Assembly (NCBI GenBank): GCA_002189035.1 | Contig: NEEC01000017.1 | Coordinates: forward strand, 2,294,001-2,358,000 | Length of the DNA: 64,000 nt | From: Utricularia gibba | Lineage: Eukaryota; Streptophyta; Magnoliopsida; Lamiales; Lentibulariaceae | Direction: 5' to 3' | Shown here: one piece after another, positions 46,606 through 58,089 of the stretch | Numbering within the stretch: the stretch's first letter is position 1 | Layout: each line of letters starts with the position of its first letter | The notes under the pieces: model-generated | The model's input: only the letters and a program-made list of their open reading frames with translations | What the model was told of the DNA's origin: nothing | Databases searched by the model: none | Position numbers and translations under genes: made by a program

Positions 46606-49324
46606 TTAGCTGAGGCCACTATCACTGGTACTCGTACGAGCAGGCAGCTGCATATTCGCCAGGTCTCCTCTGGGCAAGTTGTTCACGTCTCCTCCACCTG
46701 CAGCTCCGGAGTTGGTGAGTGCGATCAGGTGAGCCCCCTGCTTGTTCTTCCTGAAAATCAGGTAACCAATGCTGGCTAGATATGCAGCCATGCCGATGAA
46801 CCCCAGTCCCCCGCAGAACACGAGCCCCACCATCTTCATGCCGCTGTGGCGAAGCCACGAAACCAAGGCTGCGGCAAGGTAGTAGATGTTTATGCCCATT
46901 ATCAGTGACCCAATCACCCAAGTCGTGGCTGAAACCTGTCACCAAAGATCCGAGTATTTTCTTTCACCAGCTCGAACTTCAGGGACAACCAATCCGATGG
47001 TGTCTCTTCGGAGGAGAGAGTGGAAAAACACATGTTTAGAAGAAAGTTGTGGGCTTACGTATTTGGAATTTGCATATGATCCCATCTTGGTCTCGCAGCT
47101 TGTGAACTTGAGAAGTGGCACCAGAGCGAACGGAAGCTCAAAGGATAATATCATCTGTTAAGAAATGCACATCTTTCAGCAAGGGGATGCTGCTGGTGCA
47201 TGTTGATATTGGGGAGGGCGTACCGATGCTACGATGATCAGGTTTCCGGCACCAGATGAACCGCCACATATTGCAACGATAAGGCTTGGGACGATGGCTA
47301 GGCTTCGAGTCAACATGTTCCTGATCCATGGCTTGAGGCGCAACTCAAGAAATCCCTGCATTATATACGAAGATGCGGGTGGTTGAATGGATGCAGGATA
47401 CCTGGCATTGGATGCACCGTGCCGAACTACGACAACGAGATGGTTTTGAGAGGAAACCTGCATGACATACTGTCCAGCATATGTCCCAGTGATGGTGGAG
47501 CTCATGCCTGAGGCGAGCAAAGCAATTGCAAAAAGCTTGGAACTCCATTTTCCAAGAACATTCTGCCACAAGCAGTATCGGTTTATCATGAAGAGTGACT
47601 CTTAGAGATGCACACCCCTCGTTTTGATCACCAGGCTTACCTTCAGCAAAAACGAAGCCTCGTTCAAGTCAAGGTTTTCGCATCTCTTGATCTCTTCCGA
47701 GCTCAGCTCCCCAGAATGGCAAACGGCTCCCGTTACGGAGATCACTGAGACGTTGATCAGGAAGGCTATTGCTAGAGCGAAGCCACTCTCGATCAGATAA
47801 AACTTGCACGCCTCCTGAGTTGAGGAGGAAGAAACTTCTCAAGCCTTCAGTATATGCTGTATACAAAAGCAGAGATGATTCTTGGACAAAGATCACACCT
47901 TTATGCTATGGACGGACCGTGGAATCTTTCTCGAAAGCACCAGGGCTGAATGAAGGAAAAGATTGTGGCTGCAGAGTGTTCAGATCACAACCATCCTCAG
48001 AATCTAGTAGCTGGTGGTGATATGTAGCAAGCTTAAAAGCAAGACTTACGGCATGACCATGGCACCAAGCAAGGAAATAGCTAGTTTGGTTGCACCACTT
48101 CCCTTGAGCTGGGGAACGAACAAACCATGGAGAACTTCCGATGCGTCGGGCTTCGAATAGTTCATCTCCACCAAGAAGCAGCAAGCGATTGTGAGAACGA
48201 GCAGAGCAATCAACGTTTCTAGCTTCCTTACCTGCATCAATACACAAACAAGTGAAACCACGAGGAAGGCTGTGATCTTCGTGCACGAGTAAAGAGGCAT
48301 TGACATACCCCATACTGCTGCAACAGTAACAGAAACAATGTACTGAAGCCCGTGATCAGTACACCACACCATAGCGGGATGCCAAAGAGCATGTTAAGAG
48401 CAAATGCTGTTCCAATCACTGTCATTTTTAAGACAGCATTGAAAACAAGTTTCAGATGTTAGAATGGATTTCCACAGCATAAAAATGAGGTATCATCTGA
48501 TCAGAGGGCGACCTTCAGGAATGTCGCAGGCAATGACAGATACTTCAGCGAGAACCCACAACAAGTAATTTGGGATTCTTGGGTACTCCTTTCTGCAGTG
48601 TTCAGCCAGATGCTTTCCTGTACAAGAAGAATCATATTGCTGTCAAAACCAAGACCAGGGTCATGAAAGAAGAAACGCCTTCGAGTGGATTCACAAACCA
48701 CCTGTTACTACACCAAGATTGGCAGCCAGGGATTGTATCAGAAGAGCAGCACATGAAGCAACCAATATGATCCAGAGTAGCTATGAGATCAAGTAGAACA
48801 CCAAGTTTGTTATAAACCAGCTTTAGAACTGAATCAAGTAAGAATTCCAATTCAACCGGGACCCCGAGTTTATACTCGACTACTCTTGACTCAGTAGGAA
48901 AACATAGCTGTGCTCACCCCATACTGGTACTCAGCTCCGGATTGAAGATCAGCTTGAACTGCAAGCAGAAGAGTTAACAGATATGATCGGCCATGAACAA
49001 ATTAAGACACTACATAATAGATTCACGAGAACTTACAATTCCCCGGATCGATATAAGCAATGGAGACAAGAAAGCCGGGTCCCATATATGCAAACAGGTT
49101 CTTCCAGCTCTTTTCCTGCAGAATTTTCAAGATTCGCATTATGAAACCTTCACGTTTCAAGTTATATGAGCCAATGAATTTCAAATAGAAAAGAGGAAGA
49201 AGAACCCCCACATCAGGCACTGCAATCTGGCCTTTGTCGATTTCATCTACGAACGTCTCATTGGGGTAAGTTCTACTACTTCCGGTCGTGAGAAACTGGG
49301 GGGCGCCGCCGTTGCCACCGCCAT
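46606..49324 (-). CDS. NRAMP1/6-type metal transporter, apparent start frameshift
   Basis: Thirteen exons join in phase from 49212 down to 46606 (49037-49115, 48918-48958, 48702-48780, 48513-48617, 48309-48418, 48050-48231, 47899-47968, 47641-47814, 47458-47562, 47224-47355, 47059-47154, 46606-46935). TM1 carries the metal-binding DPGN in [17 protein letters not shown], and [12 protein letters not shown] covers TM6. Exon 1 probably starts at 49324 (MAVATAAPP), but the frame needs one more base in the C run at 49298-49303 (minus strand); without it an in-frame Met at 49406 is the fallback. The product would be about 538 residues. AtNRAMP1 takes up Mn and Fe at the plasma membrane. The transport signature reads [15 protein letters not shown], where Gln is usual in place of Met. 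Confidence 0.92.
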
Positions 49325-50550
49325 AGTATCTGCTTTTGTAAAACCAATAACCCAAAGAAAAAGAATCAATCTCCCGCACATGAAATGAACGTGAAATCGA
49401 TTTCATACCCCCCAAAACAAAATCTTAAGGTGCATGCAACAAGAAAACCCCGGATAAGGAACTCAAAATCCGAATCCACACAACAACAACAATGAATAAA
49501 TAAATAAACACAAAAATACCTAAACCGAGGCCCCTGAGTCAAACTACCTCCAGCCCGCAGCCCACTCTTCGATTCCTAGCACCAACTTACCAAACGAGAA
49601 AGTGCGTGAGGAGTATTTTTAGGCAACCATTTCTCGGGAGCCTCCTGTTGGCCATCTCCAGAGGCTATGCACGATGCCAAAACGAAAGCAACAAAAGCTA
49701 TTATGATCGAAGAAATGAGGAAGCAGTACTATTTATCCAGATCAAAATAAATGCTCGTTTTTTCATAAAGCGAGAAATAGTGGTAACAGCACTCTTGTCC
49801 AGGAACATTAGCTTCTCCGAATTCGATTCCATTTTTATCCAAAAAAACAAACAGAATACGAAAAAATTGTGGCTCTCAGGAAAAGCTGAGGGAGGTATAG
49901 AATCAAAAAACAGAATAAACTTATTGATAAGAAAAAAAAAGGGAAAGAAATAGACTATGGAGGGTGCATGGGGTGCATCGTGCAGATTCGTGGGTCCTGC
50001 CTCTTTTCTCAACTAAGTGGAGGCTTGACTTGTTGACCTCACTCTCAAATTCTCCTGCATCTCGAAACCTATGACTGACGCCTTCCATCAAATCAAGCAG
50101 TATTATCATTAACAAATACAATATTAAAAACATTAAAAATAATCCAAAAAGGGTAAAAGTGTCAATAATTATTAATGAATAAAATCACGCACATATCCAA
50201 TGCAAGGAATTCTAGAAAAATGCAAATATAAATATAAATAATTTAAATATATATTAATTAAACTATACTATCAAATATATTCAAATATTGGAAACAAAAA
50301 TACCCGTTATTATTCTTTTTATTTCATTTAATGAATAAAAGAATAAAATTAATTAACTAAAACCGACCCACGTTTTAAACCTGGGCGGCGGCGCAGGGCG
50401 ATGGCGATGCAGCATTATCCTCCCTACCTTTTGTCTTCTCCCAGCAGCCTGCTTGACTTTCTCCCCACACTACCATTCAAAGCCGCAAGCTTCTTCCTCT
50501 GGCAAACTCTCTTTTAACGTTTCTTCCTCCTCCTCATCCACACGTCTTCA
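49325..50550. other. Divergent promoter region NRAMP / WRKY IIa
   Basis: AT-rich sequence (especially 50080-50370) between two divergent genes. No further gene is seen. Confidence 0.5.
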
Positions 50551-51658
50551 ATGGAATTCGATCTCAACCTTAATCCTTCTTCATGGAATGTAGAAAGGGA
50601 GTTTCTGTCTCCTGTCAAGGAGCCGGGCGCCAGCTTCAGCTTCATCGCTGCCAAAGATGATGAGGTAAACGAAAAAAAGCAGTCAAAAGCATGTTTTTGT
50701 GGAGGTTTCTATAAATCTTTTTGTGGGATTTTTTGTAGGGGGGCGCCATGAGGGAGGAGCTTCGAAGGTTGAATGAAGAAAACAAGAACCTGACGCGGCT
50801 GCTCGGTGTGATCTCCGAGAGATGCGAGGATTTGAAGCACCAGCTGACCACAAAGCAGAGGAGCAACGGCGACATGGGGCCAACACATCATAAGAAACAG
50901 AAGACTGGAGGCAGCGACGACAATGGGCCTAGTGAGAGCAGTTCTAGTGATAAAAGCTCTTTCAAGAAACTGAGCGAAGGGCAGCAGATAAAGGCTACGA
51001 TTACGCAGAAGTTTGTCAAGATAGATGCATCTGATACTAGTCTTGTAAGTATAACGAGCAATAAGTATGATGCCTGAAGAGGAATAAAAAGATAATGAGT
51101 ACCTGATCTGAATTTGAATTTCAGATAGTGAGGGATGGATACCAGTGGAGAAAGTATGGGCAGAAGGTGACTAGGGATAATCCTTGCCCTAGAGCTTACT
51201 TCAAGTGTGCTTTTGCTCCAAGCTGTCCGGTCAAAAAGAAGGTTAGGCCTGTCTTCTGTCACAAAACACATGAATGAAAAAAAAAAAAAAAAAAACACAA
51301 GAATTCAATCGGTCTCAAGCTATTGCTCCTTTTGCAGGTTCAGAGAAGTATAGAGAACCAATCAATACTGGTGGCAACTTATGAAGGGGAGCACAGCCAT
51401 GCTCGGGCTGGGAACTCTGATACTGGGCATAGGTTGAGCCGGACATATGAGCCAAAAGGTGTTGCTGATATCATGAAAGAGAAGTTGGGGCGAGAAGAAA
51501 CACCGAGTCTGAGTAGCAAGTTTGATTCCCTGGAACTCCAACAATCATTTGTGGAAAAGATGGCTTCCACACTAACCAAGAATCCCAATTTTACAGCAGC
51601 ACTTGCAGCTGCCATTTCTGGGGATTTTCAGCTCAGTAATCATGCAGAAAAGAGGTAG
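50551..51658 (+). CDS. WRKY transcription factor, group IIa (WRKY18/40/60 type)
   Basis: Four exons (50551-50664, 50739 to about 51044, 51125-51241, 51338-51658) close in phase to about 285 residues. A leucine-zipper-like coil ([20 protein letters not shown]) lies near the N-terminus, as in group IIa. The WRKY domain reads [20 protein letters not shown], then the first zinc pair in [12 protein letters not shown] and the last pair in EGEHSHA. The intron after VKKK and before VQRS is the R-type position of group II. IIa factors form homo- and heterodimers and act in ABA and pathogen responses, often as repressors. The HSH instead of HNH zinc p air is a mild variation. No break is seen. Confidence 0.93.
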
Positions 51659-51808
51659 AAGTTTTTCAGAATCATCAACATGTAAATCTCGAATCTCTCT
51701 AAAGCGAGATGGGCTAGCTGGAAGAAAATTCAAAGAAGTCTACAGGAAATAGAATAGTGAAGTCAATCCATCCAAGTTAATGTGCAGTGCCAAAAAACCT
51801 ACAAAGTA

Positions 51809-53294
51809 CTACAGAATGTACAATTTCAGATCGTCAATATCTGCAGCTAATTCTGGGAGGAATGCATTGTCAACATGATTTCTTGTATCACCAACCATTA
51901 TACAATGACGGTAGCTGAAACAGTCGACAAGATGGTCATTTATAATTCCAGCCGCCTGCATGAAGGAGTAGACCACTGTGGGTCCAGCACCTCGCAGCCC
52001 TCTTTTCACATAATCTTTGCTTACTGTCTCTGCCTTGGATGTTTTAAGTGGAACTTGCCGAAGGTGGCGAAAATTTCCAAGAATAGGTTTGTAGCGCACA
52101 AAGCCCCATACGCGATTGTCAAAAGATACATACTCATCTATTATCTGCATGTTCACATTAAAGACTTTGAGATATCCCCATCACTAAATGCCAATGAATT
52201 GGGACACACATCATAATGCAGTGAATACCTTACAAATTTGGCGTGCATTTTCGATGATTGAGCGAAGCCTTAGTTCGCATACAAGTGAATTGGCAGGATT
52301 TCCTGGTGCTGAGAGTTTCTTGCCTAGGAATTTTGGCACAGCTATTAAGGCAAAGTCACTGAAGACGTCTCTGTTAACACATTCCTAGTGCCTTATTTTC
52401 GCCCTTATTCATTCGCAACACTGAGCAGCCATATATTAACACACCTGCATATGTGCCTCATACCAAGAATGGCTGGCCAAGATAGTTAGGCCAATGCAGT
52501 AGAAAAGCTGAAAAGCTCAAAGAGCCTCCTGCCAGGAAAGGTGAATCAAAACTGGAAATTTTTAAGATTTCAGTTTTGTGATTCACGAAAGTTAACCTAG
52601 CTGAGTAGGAAGCTCTGTCATTGTGAACGGAAAGCCCCCACTCATCTTCGTGAAATACAGCTTTAGGACACGGTGGGCCTTCATAAGTATAATGCCATTT
52701 AGTACAAAGAACCTATAAGACAGTCAAATAGAGATTGAAATACAACGCATGCAATTCAATTAAACAGGAGTTTTGAAATCAATATTAACTGAATGAAGAT
52801 GATGAACTACACAGAGAAAAAAGAAAAGTCAAGATCAAGGAGGAAAAACTAGATGGCTGTAAAGGATGCGCAGCCAAACTAGAGAGCATAGTGACAGAAA
52901 CAATAAAAAAAGGTTAATACAGTTCATAACAGCATCCTTGAAAGCATAGTCAAGTTTTTTCTTTGTAATTGACAAGCAGCTAGATTTTGATGAACAAGTC
53001 AATACAAGAGGACTAAGCGTGCTGCAATAACCGAGGCACGTATGTAAGTCCATCGTCATAGAAAAAGCATTCAAGTTCTTCCCAAGCCCGGTATTACAAT
53101 CCGCAGTCACCTAAATGCATACTCATGGTATCCAACACATACTAAACACATATTAGACACGTCACAATGAATATGAATTAGACAAAAAGAAGAGCTATGC
53201 CAGTGTTTGAACTCACCCATGCACACCTTTTCATAGATAAAGCACCACCCAAAACATCATCATTTTCTGTCCCATCACTTGCTCCACCTCCCAT
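51809..53294 (-). pseudogene. DNA-3-methyladenine glycosylase I-like gene with premature stop
   Basis: Five exons (53217-53294, 52597-52712, 52445-52528, 52229-52370, 51809-52144) join in phase. Family marks: KRCAW (zinc Cys), FHEDEWGLSVHND, LSWPAILGMRHI, LRLRSIIENARQICK, RYKPILGNFRHLRQVPLKTS and GAGPTVVYSFMQAAGIINDH. TAG enzymes remove 3-methyladenine from DNA. In exon 3 a TAA at 52486-52488 (codon 79) stands where homologues have Glu (LAExxWP). It is a substitution, since the frame continues correctly after it. The region before FHEDEW and the block DFALIAVPKFLGKKL are also more diverged than usual. Probably a decaying copy, unless the base is miscalled. A longer open frame upstream (to 53619) is not in phase. 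Confidence 0.7.
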
Positions 53295-54275
53295 TATTTT
53301 CCCAATTCTCACGCTCCAGAAAATGAGCAGGACTTGAACTCCACCTGGAAATCCTCCCCGTTGACGCTCCGCTATGCGAAGAATCCGTCGAAGCATCCGA
53401 AATCGCGTTTTCGCTCTTCACGTTCACCATCGTTGAAGTCACGGAGCGCCGCTCAAACATTGCACTCAAGTGCTCCACGGACGCCTTCGCCTTAAACCAA
53501 CTGAAATCAAAATGCGCGCTCCCAGAAAAAGAACTAGGGATTCCTGCGTAACATTCTAGAACTACATCGCTGACCGAGTTACGACAGTGCAGACTATCGA
53601 TCTTAAGAAAAAAAAACAAAGGAAAAGAAAAACAAGACTCTTAAACGGAGACCGCCGCCGGCGCTCGTATCCCGATGCCAAAAACGCGCCTCCAGAAGCC
53701 CCGCACGGCAGGACCATTGTTGTTGCTTCACGGGATTCTCCGAAATTGCAACTTGCAACAAAATTCCTCATGCTTTCAACTATTATTATTATTATTTTTA
53801 AAAAATGAAATATTAAAATAAACCAATTCACAAAATGGCTTGTCAAAAACCCAAATAATATCTTTTTTGCAGTGGGGCCCATTTACTTTCAATGATGCAA
53901 CGGATAAGAGACACGTGTAGGGCGAAGATTTGAGCGCCCTAAAGTAAAGGGCTCCGCTTGCTTTCATGCAAACCAAGGTGGCAAAAGCGCATTGTTACGT
54001 GTAAAACCCACTGGCTCATCTTCAGCTCCAATGAGTCGGAATCCAGACAGATGGATGTTGGAATCCGACCATGCTTATGCCTCTTGGTAGTGTTGTCCCA
54101 CCACGTGCATGGCACATGCTGCTCCTACGCAACTTCGACTCTCGCGCTAGTCAAAAGGGCTTGTAAACCGATCCTTTTGTTCTTCTTGATTTTCGAAAAC
54201 CAGTTGCTTCCACAGGGATTGTTGCTTCTGAGTGGTGACAACAAGGGCACGCCCGCGTTCTCAGGCCATCCGAAA
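53295..54275. other. Divergent intergenic region
   Basis: Region between the glycosylase-like gene (-) and the receptor-like kinase (+). It contains a short ATT microsatellite near 53779-53797 and no supported gene. Confidence 0.5.
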
Positions 54276-56299
54276 ATGGCTGCTGCTCCTGCATCGCAAA
54301 GCATTATGCTCCTTGCTGTAACAGTTGCAGCGTTTGTGGTGGTTCTTGCGGGGATCGCGTATTTCCTGTGTTGTTTATGGAGAAGTAATGCTCGTGGGAT
54401 GCGCACCGCTCCCTTTGATTCGCCGTCGCCGTTGAACGGTGTGCAGACGTTCAGCTTCAAGGAGCTCAAGACCGCTACCCACAATTTCAGCGCTTCCAAC
54501 TCCATTGGGAAAGGAGGGTCGGGTGCTGTTTACAGGGGAGTGCTTAAAGATGGAAAAGTTGTTGCTGTCAAGGTGCTTCATTTTCAGGGTGAGTACGAGT
54601 TTCAGAACGAGGTTAAGATTCTTGGTGGGTTGAACAAGCCTTGCCCTCTTGTTGTGTCGCTCTTGGGTTTCTGCGTGGAGGAGGGGAAGAGGCTCTTGGT
54701 GTATGATTATATGCCTAACAGAAGCTTGCAGGAGTCTTTGTTTCTCGAGTCTGATGACGAGTCTTCGACATTGACTTGGAGCAGGAGATTTGCTATAATC
54801 CATGACGTTGTGAAAGCACTGGTTTTCTTGCATCTCGAATGCCATCCACCCGTGATTCACGGTGACGTGAAACCAAGCAATGTGTTGTTAGATTCAGAGT
54901 TCAGGGCCAGGATTTCTGATTTTGGGTTGTCGAGACTGAAGCTCGTGAGTGAGCATGGGGTTGATTTGTTCAGCCAGGACCTGAGGAATATACAAGAGAA
55001 TGTTGCTTCTCAGGAGGAGGTGATTATTCGTCCCAATGATGAAATTGACTTCGCTCAGGCCCTGCGAATTTCAGCACCCACTACGACGAATAACTGTAAA
55101 ATCTATCATGACACCATGAAGAAGCATAATCTTGATCCATGTGATTCAAAAGGCAAGGGGGTTCTGCTCCCGCTTCTGCAAATGCTGGGGTTTGGAACAC
55201 ATCTTTGCCCTCCGATGCAGACTTAGGCAGCACTGATTGTAGCAGGGATCTGAAGTCAATGCCCTTTGATGCAGATTTAAGCAGCACGGATCACAGTAGG
55301 GATTTGGGCCCGAGCTCTGATAAGGGTGAATCCATCAATGTGGGAGGAAATCAGTGGGGAGAAGACTGGTGGTGGAAGCAAGACGGGAGTGGTGAATTGT
55401 GCAGCAAAGAGTATGTGATGGAGTGGATCCGGAGCCAGATTTATCCTTCTGATATTCCGGATTGGGATGTGGAGAAGGGGATGGTGATCCTTGGGAAGGC
55501 AGACTTAGATGACTCTGTGAATGATCATGAAATGGCTGAGAATCCAACACAAGATCAGCAATGTGAAGCTGAAAAAGAACGCACAAATGGACAGGTCAAG
55601 AAGCACAGGAAGATGGTGGAATGGTGGAAGGAGGAGCAGCTCAGTGACACTACCAGCAACAAAGTGACTACATCATCGAGAAGTAAGCGAATCGTTGTCC
55701 CTCATCTCGGGTTGGGAAAATGCTTCACAAACAGCAAAACAGGGCGACACGAAAATGATGACGACAATTTCGAATTCAGCTTCAGAAGAGGATGTGGGGA
55801 AGAGAGGCCATCCCCTTCACAGAGCGGAGATATGTTTAGCCGTGAGCTGAGCAGCACAACAAGCGTGAGAGGGACCTTCTGCTATGCTGCTCCTGAACAC
55901 AGTGAACACAACTACTCGATGGAGAAAGCTGATATCTACAGCTTAGGTGTGCTGATTCTAGTCACCGTCTCCGGGAGACGGCCGTTGCACGTGCTACCCT
56001 CTCCGATGAAGTTCAAGAAAGCCAACTTGATAAGCTGGACAAAGAGCTTAGCTCACTCCGGGAATATACTAGAGCTGGTTGATTCAAAGCTCGGAGATGA
56101 GTACAACAAAGAAGAGGCAAGTTTGTGCATAAACTTGGCTCTGTACTGCCTGCAGAGGACGCCGGATTTGAGGCCGGGTATCGGCGATGTACTCAGGATA
56201 CTCAACGGAGAAACGGAGCTTCTACCGCGGCCGTGCAACTTCTCACCGCCGACACCGTTGAGATTTTCTCAGAAGCCGAGGAGGAGGCAAAGGGCTTAG
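54276..56299 (+). CDS. Receptor-like kinase of the At1g80870 type, apparent frameshift
   Basis: Single exon. From MAAAPASQSIML a membrane span (residues about 9-33) leads to a kinase domain with GKGGSGAVYRG, VAVKVL, HGDVKPSNVLLD (non-RD) and DFGLSRLK. A long insert (about 270 residues, with SKEYVMEWIRSQIYPSDIPD) separates DFG from TFCYAAPE, and the C-lobe ends near LRPGIGDVLRIL. This split activation segment is a family trait. There is no extracellular domain to speak of. The two halves lie in frames one base apart; one more G in the GGGGG run at 55157-55161 would join them into about 674 residues. Function of this family is unknown. Confidence 0.85.
55205..55312 (+). repeat. 54-base tandem duplication inside the kinase insert
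   Basis: Two neighbouring 18-residue units, LPSDADLGSTDCSRDLKS and MPFDADLSSTDHSRDLGP, come from an imperfect 54-base duplication within the insert of the receptor-like kinase. Confidence 0.85.
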
Positions 56300-56484
56300 A
56301 TTAGCTTGAGTTTTCATGGATTCTTGTGAATTGGACATAATTGGGCCGAATTATTGAGCTTTAGGTAATGGGCCTTACTGGGTTAGATTAGTGGGCGTTA
56401 TGGATCTGTCTGGGCTCTCTCAATTTAGTTAACTTCAATTGAAATGAATCAGAATCCGAACGTACTTGGGGAACGGAGAAAACC
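56300..56484. other. Short spacer with TGGGCC-type motifs
   Basis: A 185-base spacer with several TTGGGCC/TGGGCCT-like words near 56342-56375, which may belong to the promoter of the next gene. Confidence 0.4.
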
Positions 56485-57234
56485 ATGAGCGGCGGAACGA
56501 AGAAGGCCATCAATGGAAACGCCGCGAGTTCAGCTTCTTTTAACGGCGGCGGATTTGGGTCTAAATTGGAGTATTATCTTTATAGCGGCGATAAGAAACA
56601 CGTCGCCGCCGGAATCGCCATAATTGGGGTTGTTATTGGTGTACCCTGGTACCTCATGAATCGAGGTAAATTTGAGCACCGGGAGTTGTTTCGTTTTTCT
56701 TTTTTTCTTCATTATTTTGGTGTTATGTGTCCAAGTGTGAAAGTTTTCTGGGAAATATTGCAGTCCCTTGCTTAGTGATAAATTAGCCTTCTGGGTTCTT
56801 CCATTTTGGTAGGGGATAGTTCCAAAAGGAATTCAAGCTGTTGAGTATAGTATTTCTCGCTTGAATTGTTTGGAGGAAGTTGAGTGGATAGTAATCATGT
56901 TAACTCTAGTAGTACTTTGTCGTTTGGATTTGATATGATGTTCCAGGGTTCTTATCTGTGAGTGCTGGTGGCACGTTTATTTGAGAAAGAACAGTGTTGT
57001 GTGAATTCCCAATTTTGTTAAGAACGCAAGGTTCCTATTGGCTGCATGGAATTGGAAAAAGATTTGCTTGCTGTTTACAGTTCTACTCGATTGATGTTGA
57101 ACTTTGAAAAACTTAACACAACGATACTTTTTATCGAAGGGACGAAGCATATATCTCATCAAGATTACATGGAGAAAGCGGACCGAGCTCGAAATGAAAG
57201 ACTTTCAGCAGGCTCAACTAGAGTGAAAGGATGA
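56485..57234 (+). CDS. Small tail-type membrane protein, unknown function
   Basis: Two exons (56485-56665, 57140-57234) close in phase to 91 residues. The Gly/Ser-rich start MSGGTKKAINGNAASSASFN is followed by FGSKLEYYLYSGDKKHVAAG, one membrane span (IAIIGVVIGVPWYLM) and a charged tail (HQDYMEKADRARNERLS). This pattern matches a short conserved plant protein without known function; a mitochondrial or ER location is possible. The intron is large (474 bases) for this window. Confidence 0.75.
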
Positions 57235-57669
57235 AGAACCAGAGGTGGACATCCTTCTTCTTCTACTTTCAGCTTTGAAAACCATTGCTCTATGCAGTAG
57301 CTTTCGTAAACACTTTGTACTTGGATTGATCATGAATAACTCTGATTGGGGTTTATGAGAGTTTTATAAAAGATCATTTTGTTTACATTCCCGTGTACCA
57401 CCCTCCTCGTACCAAAGACTAGTTCCAAGGTATGAATATCGAAGTCCATGGCACACTGAGGCTTCTCCAAGATATCGTTGATTATATGGTTCCAAGGTTC
57501 ATGACGCAGGAATATTTTAAATTTGAGCTTTTTCTAATGGCACTGCTCTTGCGGATTGTGTAGATGCCTTTGTTGTATGATAAAGTACCATTCTAGAAAA
57601 ATGAATTGGATAATAGTTGGTGGGGCTCCCACCTGGAAAGATCACAACTTTGTTCAGGAAACTCAGATA
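57235..57669. other. Convergent 3' regions
   Basis: No gene is seen between the two convergent genes. Confidence 0.45.
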
Positions 57670-58089
57670 TCAGGGGAGAAAACCAAGCATACCCACCACT
57701 CCTACGACGGCGAAGGTAATAACCCCAGGTGCACATGAAGCCGCCGAGTTTCTTCTACCTGGATGTGACCGGGCGATGTTTGTTCCACCGCCACCAGCTC
57801 CGGAAGCCCGAGCACCACCTCTACCGGCCCTGAGGCTCACTGTGACGTCAAAATTGTCAGGATTCTGACTCCTGGTGTATATCTCTTTTCCTTTCTCACT
57901 TCCTTCAACTGCAGTGAAAAGAGATTGTCACATGAGGATCCATAGGAGGATAGACTTCCTGGGAAGGGAGCACTCACCCAATGAATTGAAGGAATTGGAG
58001 GTTTCCGGAGGCTGGAGAGAGAGGCCCCGGACGAAATCCCCGGCGAAAAGCAGGGCCAAAAGCAGAGCTATATTCGCCATCCTTTTCAT
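57670..58089 (-). CDS. Small secreted, possibly membrane-anchored protein
   Basis: Two exons (57978-58089, 57670-57908) close in phase to 116 residues. The start MKRMANIALLLALLFAGDFV is a clear signal peptide (a second Met at 58080 is possible). The middle has TRSQNPDNFDVTVSLRAGRG and a Gly/Ala/Arg-rich stretch GGARASGAGGGG. The end APGVITFAVVGVVGMLGFLP is hydrophobic, as in GPI-anchored or single-span proteins. I recognise no family and suggest a cell-surface role only on these features. Splice borders are canonical (GTGAGT donor, CTGCAG acceptor). Confidence 0.6.

Noticed and set aside
53275-53619. 114-codon minus-strand frame upstream of the glycosylase-like gene
   Set aside because: It is out of phase with the KRCAW exon and has no family match. 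A start at 53294 in the correct frame explains the gene without it.
53958-54275. Upstream in-frame extension of the receptor-like kinase (MLSCKPRWQKRIV...)
   Set aside because: The extra 106 residues lack a signal peptide or known domain. The Met at 54276 before the membrane span is the better start.
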